From assembly GCA_963824095.1 (NCBI GenBank), contig CAWGNS010000008.1, positions 1,550,001-1,614,000 of the forward strand: a stretch of 64,000 bases of DNA, written 5' to 3'. Both the position numbers and the translations under genes were made by a program. This stretch comes from JBBDWJ01 sp963824095 (GTDB lineage Bacteria; Acidobacteriota; Terriglobia; Bryobacterales; UBA6623). Each line of letters begins with the position of its first letter. Within the stretch, counting starts at the first letter, position 1. Of the stretch, positions 1-7,933 are shown one piece after another. Below the pieces are notes generated by a model. It searched no databases. It saw nothing but the letters and a program-made list of their open reading frames with translations, and was not told the DNA's origin.

Positions 1-1
1 G

Positions 2-475
2 GTAGAGCCGCCGAAGCCAGTTGCCTCGCCGCCGCCGGTAGCGGCCGCCGCGCGGCCAACCAACCCAGGCCCGAGCCACGGCAACGCCGCGCAGCTCGGA
101 AAGTCGCTCAAGGTCAAGGGTGAGATCGCCGGCAGCGAAGATCTCTACATCGACGGTGAAGTCGAAGGCCGGATCACGCTGCAGGGCAACAATCTGACCA
201 TCGGCCCCAACGGCAATGTGCGGGCGGAAGTGACGGCGCAGTCGATCACGGTCTTGGGCCGGCTTCAGGGGAATGTCCACGCCGCCGATCGTGTGGAGAT
301 CCGCAAGACCGGATCACTCGAAGGCGACCTGGTGACCGCGCGCATCGCCATCGAGGAAGACGCTGTGTTCCGCGGCAGCATCGACATCGTCAAGCCGGGG
401 GCAAAAGCGGGGGACGCCCCTACGGGCGCGAGTAGTGGGGAGAAGGCCAAAGCCGCGGCGAAGTCCGGTTCCTAG
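2..475 (+). CDS. Bactofilin family cytoskeletal protein, 5'-truncated by window edge
   Basis: The reading frame is open from base 2, so the true start lies outside the window. After a Pro/Ala-rich linker comes a region of short beta-helical repeats with regularly spaced glycines (LKVKGEIAGSEDLYIDGEVE, then GNNLTIGPNGNV), which is the DUF583/bactofilin pattern. The tail is Ala/Lys/Gly-rich. Bactofilins polymerise without nucleotide into filaments that organise cell shape and wall synthesis. An M23 peptidase lies 3 kb downstream on the other strand; bactofilins and M23 peptidases are often linked functionally, but here they are not in one operon. Confidence 0.85.
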   Translation, partial: VEPPKPVASPPPVAAAARPTNPGPSHGNAAQLGKSLKVKGEIAGSEDLYIDGEVEGRITLQGNNLTIGPNGNVRAEVTAQSITVLGRLQGNVHAADRVEIRKTGSLEGDLVTARIAIEEDAVFRGSIDIVKPGAKAGDAPTGASSGEKAKAAAKSGS

Positions 476-486
476 ACCGGCCCCGA

Positions 487-703
487 GGGGACGCCTTGGG
501 CGGCAAGCGCCGGGATCGTCCAACGAAGGCGATAGGCGCGCGCCGCCGATGCTCGCACGGGCAGCTTGGGGTCGAACCCGAGCATTAGCGAACCCGCAAC
601 CCTCGCGCTGCCGTTGGGCGAGTGCATCGCCCCAAGACCGAAAAGGGGAATCCGGCGCATACTCCGGCCCTACCGGAGCCAAAGCTTTGCGCCGTGTCCC
701 CCT
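487..703 (+). ncRNA. Candidate structured RNA of unknown family
   Basis: There is no convincing reading frame here, but the plus strand folds well by eye. GATGC (548-552), TCGC (553-556) and GGCAGC (560-565) pair with GCATC (624-628), GCGA (618-621) and GCTGCC (607-612). CTTGGG/CCCGAG around 565-582 pairs with one G-U wobble, which favours the plus strand. GCGCCGG (507-513) can pair with CCGGCGC (652-658), and GGGGAC near 487 with GTCCCC near 697-702. A small hairpin, CTCCGG-CCCTA-CCGGAG, follows. The long-hairpin shape and length of about 215 nt are reminiscent of 6S RNA, but I recognise no diagnostic sequence. It could also be chance folding in GC-rich DNA. Confidence 0.3.
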
Positions 704-728
704 TGCCGGGGAAAAACCTAAGTAGCGA

Positions 729-1082
729 TCAGGTCAAATCCAGGCTGCTGACGGCGACCGAGTCGCCCGACACTTTGCCGTCGACCTTGACGGTGATGTG
801 ATCGTTCTTCGAGCTGCCTTCCAGCGCCTTCACCGCCATCTGATTTCCCTTGGCGTCCAGCTTGATCACTTTGCCGTCCGCGGTGACCACGGCGTAGCCG
901 CTGGCTTTGCAGTCGTCCATCAGGGCACATTCTTTGGTGTGCCCCTCGGCGGCCTCCACTCCCTTTTTCTGCACCATGCCGGAACACATGTTGTCGATCA
1001 GGATGCCTTCCAGCGTTTCCGCGAAAGAAGGCACGACACCCACGAGTCCCATAACAAACAAAACAGTCAAAAGACGTCTCAC
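729..1082 (-). CDS. Small exported protein of unknown function
   Basis: This 117-residue protein has a clear signal peptide (about residues 1-21, ending PSFA before ETLEG), so it is exported. The mature part carries three cysteines, in NMCSGM and KECALMDDCK, followed by short beta-strand-like segments ending in a TVKVDGKVSGDSV stretch. Small exported proteins with an IxDxMC motif are common in acidobacteria, but I know of no assigned role. The start is GTG, preceded by a good ribosome binding site (GGAGG) about 11 nt upstream. It stands alone. Confidence 0.7.
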   Translation of the reverse strand: MRRLLTVLFVMGLVGVVPSFAETLEGILIDNMCSGMVQKKGVEAAEGHTKECALMDDCKASGYAVVTADGKVIKLDAKGNQMAVKALEGSSKNDHITVKVDGKVSGDSVAVSSLDLT

Positions 1083-1351
1083 GATTCTTATTTCCTCCAG
1101 GTCCAGCCGGCCTCAAAAAAGGCCGTCAGAAAAACCTTCGCATCCGAACCTCTTCAGGTTACGTTAGCAGTTGTTGGAAATCGAGAATTGTTTCCGGAAA
1201 TTTCCGCGCCGGGTGCTGGACAGGACACGTTCCGGCCAGGATGCCGGGGAGGGCCTTATCGACGACCCGACACGGCCCTCCACGCGCGCGCCGCAAGTTG
1301 CGCCGTTGCCGCGCTCCGACGGCGGAATCGGATTCGCGGCCCGCCGCCTGG

Positions 1352-2251
1352 CTAGGTGGCCGGTTTTTCGGTCAGCGCCGGGTCGGAGACATCGAACTTG
1401 GGGCCGTTCTCGTCCCAGTCTTCGATCCGGAACATGCGCCCGTCGCCCATCGCGCCGCCGATCTCTTTGACGGTCAACTGAACCTTGGAGCCCTGCACGT
1501 CACCCCATACCCAGTGGTAGAAACGCCCGTCCTTGAAGCCCTCACCGTGCTCCAGAGCGGCCGTCATGTTGCCGCCGGAACTGCCGACTTCCATGTAGAC
1601 GATGCCGTCGAGCTGGCGCTTGACGAAAACGTGCCCGTGGCCGCTGATCACGTAGTCGACCCCGTAAGTCTTGGCTAACTGGTGCAGCGGGAAATCCTGG
1701 CCTTCGTCGATCCGCTTGATCCAGTAGGGGTGGTGGAAAAAGATGAACTTGGGATCGCGGTCGCGATTGTCCTTGAGATCCTGTTCGAGAAACTGGAGCT
1801 GTTCCGGAGTCAGCTCGCGGGCAATGCTCGTGTCGAGAACCGTGAAATGCGCATCCTCATAATTGAAACTATAGATCGGCTTGCGCTTGGTTTCCTCCAC
1901 GAACACGTCGCGCGACAAATCCGACCACACATCGTGATTGCCGGGCGTGAAATAGAGCGGGTAGTGGCTGTAGCGCGCCCAGATCGGGCGCAGCTCGCTC
2001 CACTGCTCGCGCGCGGTTTCGTCCTTGCCACCCTGGATCGTGTCGCCGACGTTGATCACGAAATCGGGATGGAACAGGTCGACCTCGCGCCAGACGCGGC
2101 CATAGACCTGGGGCTGGGCGCGGCCGGTACGATCCCCCAGGATGGCGAATCGGAAATTGTTCTTGGGTTCCTGGACGGCGCGCAGTCCGAAGACGACCAG
2201 CAGGCCCACCATCAGGGCATTGACGGCCCAAAACTGGTGTGTGCGTTTCAT
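1352..2251 (-). CDS. Calcineurin-like metallophosphoesterase
   Basis: The 299-residue protein has an N-terminal hydrophobic segment (about residues 9-27) that should anchor or export it. The metal-binding blocks of the calcineurin-like superfamily follow in order: GDRTG, VGDTIQ, GNHD, FFHHP and SGHGH. These bind two metal ions and hydrolyse phosphoesters; the substrate cannot be told from sequence. The C-terminal 60 residues form a small beta-rich extension. The first GDxH block reads GDRT, so the usual histidine there is missing. A TACACT hexamer lies 7 nt before the ATG and no Shine-Dalgarno sequence is present. Confidence 0.88.
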   Translation of the reverse strand: MKRTHQFWAVNALMVGLLVVFGLRAVQEPKNNFRFAILGDRTGRAQPQVYGRVWREVDLFHPDFVINVGDTIQGGKDETAREQWSELRPIWARYSHYPLYFTPGNHDVWSDLSRDVFVEETKRKPIYSFNYEDAHFTVLDTSIARELTPEQLQFLEQDLKDNRDRDPKFIFFHHPYWIKRIDEGQDFPLHQLAKTYGVDYVISGHGHVFVKRQLDGIVYMEVGSSGGNMTAALEHGEGFKDGRFYHWVWGDVQGSKVQLTVKEIGGAMGDGRMFRIEDWDENGPKFDVSDPALTEKPAT

Positions 2252-2258
2252 AGCGCCA

Positions 2259-2264
2259 AGTGTA
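2259..2264 (-). promoter_or_regulatory. -10-like TACACT placed for a leaderless transcript
   Basis: TACACT on the minus strand ends exactly 7 nt before the ATG of the metallophosphoesterase gene (start 2251). Transcription from it would begin at or next to the start codon. No -35 match is visible. Confidence 0.5.
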
Positions 2265-2484
2265 GCATCGGCCGTTCACAAATCGATGTCGGCGGGGGCG
2301 GGAAATCGCGCGCGATCGAGGCGCCCGGTGCGGCAATCCGGAGCGGCCGTTTTCGATACCGCTGGAGCAAAACCGGCTCCGGCAAGGAGCCGCCGGCCTC
2401 TGCCGGTTCGCGTCGTGAGCGAGACATCGAAGCCGGGATGTGCCGCGGTCCGCACGCGCCAAAGCGGCGGCCGCGGTAGGCGTT

Positions 2485-2490
2485 TATACT
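2485..2490 (+). promoter_or_regulatory. -10-like TATACT placed for a leaderless transcript
   Basis: TATACT is followed by 7 nt (GAGCGGG) and then the ATG at 2498. The spacing fits a transcript starting at the initiation codon. No -35 element is seen 16-18 nt upstream. Confidence 0.55.
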
Positions 2491-2497
2491 GAGCGGG

Positions 2498-3478
2498 ATG
2501 CGACTCGAGCTGCAGGCCGGACCACAACGCGTGGGGAGACGGCGGTTTTTGCCCGCCGCGGCTTTGCTGTTGCTTGCCCTGCTGGCGCCGGCCGGGTGCA
2601 GCCGGCGCGTCGAGGACCCGGCAACCCGCTTACTGCGGCAGTTGCCCGCCGAGCAGGCGCTCTACGTCTACCTCGACCTGGGGCGCATTCGCCAGTCCCC
2701 CTCGCTTGAGCCGTTGCTGACCAAGGGAAACGTTTTGCCCAGCCAGGTCCGCGATATCGCGCGGACGGCCGGAGTCGACTACCGCGCCGACGTGGACGCG
2801 GTTGCCTTGTCGCTGGGGACCAAGGGAACCAACCTGGCGGTCCATGGACGGTTCGACGAGGCCGCCCTCAGGAAGGCGCTCAACGATGCAGGCGCGACAT
2901 GCCCCCCGTCGCTGCGCCAGGCCCCCTGCCGGCTCCAGCCCAAGGGTTCGGCGGACGCAGTTTCTTTGTTGCTGCGGGCCGACGACCTGCTTCGGATTGC
3001 GATCGGCAAGGAAATCGCCGACGCCAGCGAGATGCTCGAAACCGATTTTCAGATGCTGGTGGTGCAGGCTCGCGAACGGCTGGAGAAGGGTGCGGTGTTC
3101 TGGGCCACCTTCGAGCCCGGCCGGGCCGACCAGGCGCTGGCTCATCCCCCGGCGGGCCTCGAGAACCTGCGGTTTTTCGCCCGCGCGCTCCAGAAGGCCG
3201 ACCGCGGCTACTTTTACGCCGACCAGCTACCCGACGGCCGCCTGCAGGTAACGCTCAAAGCCAGTTGCGCCGATGACCGCCAGGCGGCGTCGGTGAGCAA
3301 TCTGCTGACCGGGCTCAACCGGCTGGCGGTGGCGGCACTCGAGTCCGGCAAGGGCGACGATCCGCCGCCCGGCGCGCGCGTGCTGCGCGAGGCGCGCATC
3401 GTCAATGCAGAAACGACCGTGATCGCGATTTGGGTCGTGGATGAGCCGACTCTGCGGGCGTGGGGCGGGGTGAGTTAG
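2498..3478 (+). CDS. Putative lipoprotein of unknown function
   Basis: The 326-residue protein starts with an arginine-rich n-region (RRRF), a hydrophobic stretch and a lipobox LAPAGC with the lipidated cysteine near residue 34, so it is probably a lipoprotein, perhaps Tat-exported. The mature part begins with LPAEQALYVYLDLGRIR and has a mixed alpha/beta pattern; a later segment (VFWATFEPG) may begin a second similar half. I do not recognise the family. It reads like a protein that estimates a numeric or surface property rather than an enzyme, as no catalytic motif stands out. Confidence 0.75.
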   Translation: MRLELQAGPQRVGRRRFLPAAALLLLALLAPAGCSRRVEDPATRLLRQLPAEQALYVYLDLGRIRQSPSLEPLLTKGNVLPSQVRDIARTAGVDYRADVDAVALSLGTKGTNLAVHGRFDEAALRKALNDAGATCPPSLRQAPCRLQPKGSADAVSLLLRADDLLRIAIGKEIADASEMLETDFQMLVVQARERLEKGAVFWATFEPGRADQALAHPPAGLENLRFFARALQKADRGYFYADQLPDGRLQVTLKASCADDRQAASVSNLLTGLNRLAVAALESGKGDDPPPGARVLREARIVNAETTVIAIWVVDEPTLRAWGGVS

Positions 3479-3712
3479 GCCGCTGATCGCAAAGGCGGAT
3501 CCCCAGGTCCTTCTTCAACAGACCGAGGATCAAAATCCCCTCGTGGCCCGCAGCGAAGGACCCTGCGCCCCCACCGGGGTGGCCCCGACCCGTTGCTGAG
3601 GCCGAAACCTGGCTGGGAGCCAACGCCCTTTGGTGGACGTTCCCTACAACAGCGTCAACAGCCTTCCGGCCGTTGCCATCAGCAATGTTTGGGCTTGTTC
3701 CTCGTCGAAACC

Positions 3713-4600
3713 TTAGTCCGCAAACGTGAACCCGGCGGTCTGTTGCCGGCCCGGTTTCTGCAGGAACTTGTAAGGATTCAGCGCGGTACCGCGGTAGCGG
3801 ACCTCGTAGTGCAGATGGCTGCCGGTGGCGCGGCCCGTGTTGCCGATGCGGCCGATCACCTCGCCCTGGCGCACGACTTGACCCGGACGGACGAAAAAGG
3901 CCGACAGGTGCCCGTAAACCGTGGTCAAACCGTTGTGGCCGTGCTCGAGCACTACGCGTTTGCCATAGCCGGCATACCACCCCGAAGCCGAAACCGTGCC
4001 GTCGGCGGTCGCCACCACAGGGGCTCCATAGTCCGCCGTCAGGTCGAGTCCACTGTGAAAGGCGCCCTTGCCCAAAAACGGATCCAGGCGTTTACCAAAA
4101 CCGCTGCTCAGGCTTCCCTGCACCGGCCAGATCGAGGGCGTCGTATTCTCGAGCCACTGCCACATCGAACTGCTGGCCTGCGAGCTGAGCTCGACCTGCT
4201 GCAGCAGACCGAACTGGTAAAGCGAACTGCGGTAGCGCGGCATTTCGGGGCTTTCGCCAATCAGGTTGCCGCCCGCGGTGAAATCGCGCTTGATGCCGAA
4301 GGCGATCGAAACCTCGCTAGCCAGGTTGCCGAGCGAGGCCAACTGGATGTTGCGCTCGCTGACCGTCTGCCGCAGCTCGTCATACTGCTTCTGCAGCGCC
4401 ACTTTCTCCGAGCGCAGCTTGTTGAACTCGGCGACCTTCCACAGCATCCGCGCGTAACTCGAGAGTAATCCGATGCCGACGATGGCCCCGAACACTGCAA
4501 GGGAAAGAACGACGTGAATGATGTAGTGGGGAATGTGGATACGGCGTATCCTGCCGTGGATCGAATGGGCCACGACGACGATAAAGTAATTCTTCCTCAT
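3713..4600 (-). CDS. M23 family metallopeptidase (peptidoglycan endopeptidase)
   Basis: The protein has about 295 residues. A transmembrane helix at about 28-48 is followed by a coiled coil at about 53-90 (KLRSEKVALQKQYDELRQTV) and a C-terminal M23/LytM domain. The zinc site is intact: FHSGLDL near 182-187 and GSHLHYEV near 261-268, plus the supporting YGHLSAF histidine. Such enzymes cut peptide cross-links in peptidoglycan and face the periplasm. I chose the ATG at 4600 rather than the TTG one codon upstream because GCGAGG sits just before it. Confidence 0.92.
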   Translation of the reverse strand: MRKNYFIVVVAHSIHGRIRRIHIPHYIIHVVLSLAVFGAIVGIGLLSSYARMLWKVAEFNKLRSEKVALQKQYDELRQTVSERNIQLASLGNLASEVSIAFGIKRDFTAGGNLIGESPEMPRYRSSLYQFGLLQQVELSSQASSSMWQWLENTTPSIWPVQGSLSSGFGKRLDPFLGKGAFHSGLDLTADYGAPVVATADGTVSASGWYAGYGKRVVLEHGHNGLTTVYGHLSAFFVRPGQVVRQGEVIGRIGNTGRATGSHLHYEVRYRGTALNPYKFLQKPGRQQTAGFTFAD

Positions 4601-4843
4601 CAAACCTCGCTCGAACGCGACGACTCACTGTGCGGGCTCAGATGTGTCCCGAGTGTCGAGCTATATTTATCTATCTGCTCTATCGGACGCTAGAGCCGAA
4701 AACCGGTTAGCATGGCCCCAGGATAAACGGCCGGAACACCCGGTTTCACTTGGCGGAAGTCCTAATACTAGACACGGCGAAAGACCTCTGTCAAGGCTGG
4801 TTTCGCCCTAAGACTGGGGTGCTCTGGAACACCAAGGAATGCG

Positions 4844-5830
4844 ATGAGAAGCGCCGAAGAAGCCATCATTGAGCAGATCCGCAAGGCCGCCCGGCAGGTC
4901 TCGGCCCGCGACGTGCGGCTGGGGATCGGTGATGATACAGCCGTGTTACGGGCCCCCTCCCGAGCAAGGGAAATCCTGCTCACGACCGATCAAATCATTG
5001 AGAACACCCATTTTATCAGAGATAGGCACCCCCAAGAGGCGCTAGGACACAAAACCCTGGCCCGGGGACTGAGCGACATTGCCGCGATGGGCGGCTCACC
5101 GACCTGTTTCCTGCTCTCGCTGTGCCTGCCGGACTGGGCGCGCGGTGCCTGGCTGAAACAGTACATATCAGGGATGTTTCAGCTCAGCACGGGAAAAAAA
5201 GTCCCCTGCGTGGGCGGGGATGTGGCCCGCGGTGAGCGGTTCAGCGCCAACATCACGGTCGTGGGCGCCGTCGCGCCGGGCAAGGCCTTGCGCAGGGATG
5301 GCGCCCGGCCCGGGGATCTGCTGTTCGTATCGGGCCGTCTGGGCGGATCGGTGCTGGGCCTTTCGCGGCTGTTATCGGGAGGCGGCGCAGGCAGTCGGGC
5401 CGTCCGCCGCCACCTGTTTCCCGAACCACGCCTGGCTCTGGGGCAATTCCTCGGCGGGCTGCGGGCCACGGCCGCCATGGACCTCAGCGACGGCTTGTCG
5501 ACCGACCTGGCGCGACTGGCGGCCAGCAGTGGAGTCGGAGCCGAGGTCGATGCCGGGGCGGTGCCGTTGTTTCCGGGAGCGTCGTTGGAACAGGCGCTGC
5601 ATGGCGGAGAGGAATATGAATTGTTGTTCACCGTTTCGCCGGCAACGCGCGTTCCAGCCTCGGTGGGCGGCGTTCGCCTGACCTGCATCGGGCGGATGGC
5701 GGCGGGGAAACGCCTACTGCTGAGAACGGCGCACGGCGTCGAGCGCCTGGAGCCCTGCGGTTTTGAGCATTTCTCATCGGCGCGGTCCGGCGGCAACGAG
5801 CGACGAGAAAAATCGGCCAGCCGACAATAA
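4844..5830 (+). CDS. thiL: Thiamine-monophosphate kinase
   Basis: ThiL phosphorylates thiamine monophosphate with ATP to give thiamine diphosphate, the last step of the pathway. The 328-residue length is normal. Family blocks are present: GIGDDTAVL near the N-terminus, TTDQIIENTHF, a GLSDIAAMGG metal/nucleotide loop, GGDVARGE, and MDLSDGLSTDL in the C-terminal half. AAGGA lies 5 nt before the ATG as a ribosome binding site. The divergent upstream region is shared with the M23 gene. No other thiamine gene is adjacent, though a YjbQ-type protein is encoded at 11.2 kb. Confidence 0.93.
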   Translation: MRSAEEAIIEQIRKAARQVSARDVRLGIGDDTAVLRAPSRAREILLTTDQIIENTHFIRDRHPQEALGHKTLARGLSDIAAMGGSPTCFLLSLCLPDWARGAWLKQYISGMFQLSTGKKVPCVGGDVARGERFSANITVVGAVAPGKALRRDGARPGDLLFVSGRLGGSVLGLSRLLSGGGAGSRAVRRHLFPEPRLALGQFLGGLRATAAMDLSDGLSTDLARLAASSGVGAEVDAGAVPLFPGASLEQALHGGEEYELLFTVSPATRVPASVGGVRLTCIGRMAAGKRLLLRTAHGVERLEPCGFEHFSSARSGGNERREKSASRQ

Positions 5831-5930
5831 GGCTCAGATGCGGCACCCGTGCCTACGGCCGCCCCTTCGCGGACGGCGGACAGGCGCGAGCGGCTGTCTC
5901 TACCCTGCGGCGAGGAGTCCCCGGTCAGTG

Positions 5931-5936
5931 TAAGAT
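5931..5936 (+). promoter_or_regulatory. -10-like TAAGAT placed for a leaderless transcript
   Basis: TAAGAT is followed by 7 nt and the pta ATG at 5944. The purine-rich GGAAGA between them is too close to act as a normal ribosome binding site. Confidence 0.5.
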
Positions 5937-5943
5937 CGGAAGA

Positions 5944-6918
5944 ATGTCAGCATTCCTGGAAGGTTTAGTCGGCCGCGCCCGCGCGCTCCACAAGCGGATC
6001 GTATTTCCCGAGGGCGACGACCCGCGCGTGAGAGTCGCGGCGGAGCGGCTGGCGGCCGGCAACGTCGTCGAGCCGATCCTGATTTCGTCCGACAGCAAGG
6101 CGCCGGCGGGCGTGCGCGTCGTCGACCCAACCTCGTCGGAGAAGCACCGCGGCTACGCGGCGCTCTATTACGAGCGGCGCAAGGCAAAAGGCGCGACGCA
6201 ACGCGAATCCGAGCAAACGGCGGCGCGGCCGCTTTATTTTGCCTCGCTGATGCTGGCCAGCGGCGATGCCGATGGGCTGGTCGGCGGCGCCAGCAACACC
6301 ACCGCCGAGACGGTTCGCGCCGTCATCCATTGCGTTGGCGTGCGGCCCGAGTTTCGGCTGGTGTCGAGCTTCATGATGCTGGTGCACCCCAACCCGAGCT
6401 TCGGCAGCGAGGGCGTGATGGTGTTCGCCGACCCGGCCGTAGTGCCCGACCCCAACCCCAGCCAGTTGGCCGATATTGCGCTGGCGGCGGCCGAAAACGG
6501 CGCCAAGTTTCTCAGCGATCCGCCGCGCGTGGCGCTGCTTTCGTTTTCGACCAAGGGCAGCGCGAAGCACCCCCTGGTCGACAAGGTTGTCGAGACGCTC
6601 AAGATTGTCCAGGCGCGTAACCCGCAACTGAGCGTGGACGGCGAACTGCAGGCCGACGCGGCCCTGGTCGAGTCCGTGGGGCGGTCGAAAGCGCCCGGCT
6701 CGCCGGTCGCCGGCCGCGCCAACATCCTGGTGTTTCCCGATCTCAACGCCGCCAACATCGGCTACAAGCTCGCCGAGCGGATGGGCGGCGCGCAATCGCT
6801 GGGGCCGTTCCTGCAAGGTTTGAACAAGCCCGCCAACGACCTGTCGCGCGGCTGCTCGGTCGACGACATTTTCTACGTGGCGGCGATCACGGCGATTCAG
6901 GCCGCGGACAAGGCTTGA
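5944..6918 (+). CDS. pta: Phosphate acetyltransferase
   Basis: The enzyme interconverts acetyl-CoA and acetyl phosphate. The 324-residue protein matches the single-domain PTA_PTB type: KRIVFPEGDDPRV at the start, DGLVGGASNTTAETVRAVIH in the middle, then LLSFSTKGSAKHP, VDGELQADAAL, and a C-terminal NILVFPDLNAANIGYKLAER. No extra regulatory domain is present. No acetate kinase gene lies next to it. The next gene, a histone-deacetylase-family hydrolase, starts two bases after the pta stop, so the two are probably co-transcribed and translationally coupled. Confidence 0.95.
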   Translation: MSAFLEGLVGRARALHKRIVFPEGDDPRVRVAAERLAAGNVVEPILISSDSKAPAGVRVVDPTSSEKHRGYAALYYERRKAKGATQRESEQTAARPLYFASLMLASGDADGLVGGASNTTAETVRAVIHCVGVRPEFRLVSSFMMLVHPNPSFGSEGVMVFADPAVVPDPNPSQLADIALAAAENGAKFLSDPPRVALLSFSTKGSAKHPLVDKVVETLKIVQARNPQLSVDGELQADAALVESVGRSKAPGSPVAGRANILVFPDLNAANIGYKLAERMGGAQSLGPFLQGLNKPANDLSRGCSVDDIFYVAAITAIQAADKA

Positions 6919-6919
6919 T

Positions 6920-7846
6920 GTGGCTCTGCCGTTCCAGTTCGTCTACTCCCAGCGCTACGACCTGAATCTGGGCGACCACGTTTTTCAGGCCGTCAAGTAC
7001 CGGCTCGTTCAGGAGCGGCTGCTGGCTCAGGGCTTGGCCGCGCGCGAGGACTTTGTCGAACCCGAACCGGCCAGCGACGACGACATTCTGCGGGTTCACA
7101 CCGCCGAGTGGGTACGCAAGCTCAAGAGCGGCGACTTGAGCGACGCGGAATTGAGGCGGCTCGAAATTCCCTATTCGCGGCAGATGGTCGAAGCGGCCTG
7201 GATGGCGGTCGGCGGATCGATCCTGGCGGCGCGGCTGGCGCTGCGCGACGGGCTCGGCTTCAACATCGGCGGAGGTTTTCATCACGCCTTTGCCGCGCAC
7301 GGCGAGGGGTTCTGCCCGCTCAACGACATCGCCGTGGCGATTCGGCGCTTGCAGCATGAAGGCAAGGTGCAGCGCGCCATGGTCGTCGACGTCGACGTCC
7401 ATCACGGCAATGGCACAGCCTCGATCTTCGCCGACGACCCGACGGTGTTCACGCTTTCGATTCACCAGTACCTCAACTATCCCGACGAGAAACCGCCAAG
7501 CGATCTCGACATTCATCTCGAGGACGCCTGCACCGACGAAGAATATCTCGATCGGCTGCACGAGCTCTATCCGCCGGTGCTGTTTGAGCACCAACCCGAC
7601 CTGCTGGTTCACGTCGCCGGAGCGGACCCCTACCACCAGGACCAATTAGGCGGCCTGGCCTTGACGCTGGAGGGACTCAAGCAGCGCGACCGAGTGGTGA
7701 TCGAAGCGGCGCGGCGCCAGGATGTTCCGGTAGCGATCGTGCTGGCCGGGGGCTACGCCCTCAACGTGGACGACACCGTAGCCATCCACGCCAACACGGC
7801 GGCCGCCGCCAAGGAAGTGATGGCAGCCGCCGCGCGGCGGAAATAA
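6920..7846 (+). CDS. Histone deacetylase family protein (deacetylase/acetoin-utilisation type)
   Basis: The 308-residue protein carries the zinc-hydrolase signatures of the class I/II deacetylase fold: GGGFHHAF (H121-H122), DVDVHHGNGT (zinc ligands about D159 and H161), and HVAGADPYHQD carrying the third aspartate. Bacterial members remove acetyl groups from protein lysines, polyamines or other amides; the substrate is not visible. The GTG start lies immediately after the pta stop codon, so the two form an operon. An acetyl phosphate producer next to a deacetylase suggests a link to acetyl metabolism or protein acetylation. This is inference. Confidence 0.9.
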   Translation: MALPFQFVYSQRYDLNLGDHVFQAVKYRLVQERLLAQGLAAREDFVEPEPASDDDILRVHTAEWVRKLKSGDLSDAELRRLEIPYSRQMVEAAWMAVGGSILAARLALRDGLGFNIGGGFHHAFAAHGEGFCPLNDIAVAIRRLQHEGKVQRAMVVDVDVHHGNGTASIFADDPTVFTLSIHQYLNYPDEKPPSDLDIHLEDACTDEEYLDRLHELYPPVLFEHQPDLLVHVAGADPYHQDQLGGLALTLEGLKQRDRVVIEAARRQDVPVAIVLAGGYALNVDDTVAIHANTAAAAKEVMAAAARRK

Positions 7847-7933
7847 GAGGCACGCGCGTCGAACACGGGGGCGTGACGCGCGTCGAGTCTGAACCTGGCG
7901 ACGAGACGCAACGACGAAACATAACAACGCGAC

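Noticed and set aside
565..585. tRNA-like GTTCGA arm in the minus strand of the candidate RNA region
   Set aside because: No acceptor stem, anticodon arm or D-arm could be assembled around it, and pairing is better on the plus strand.
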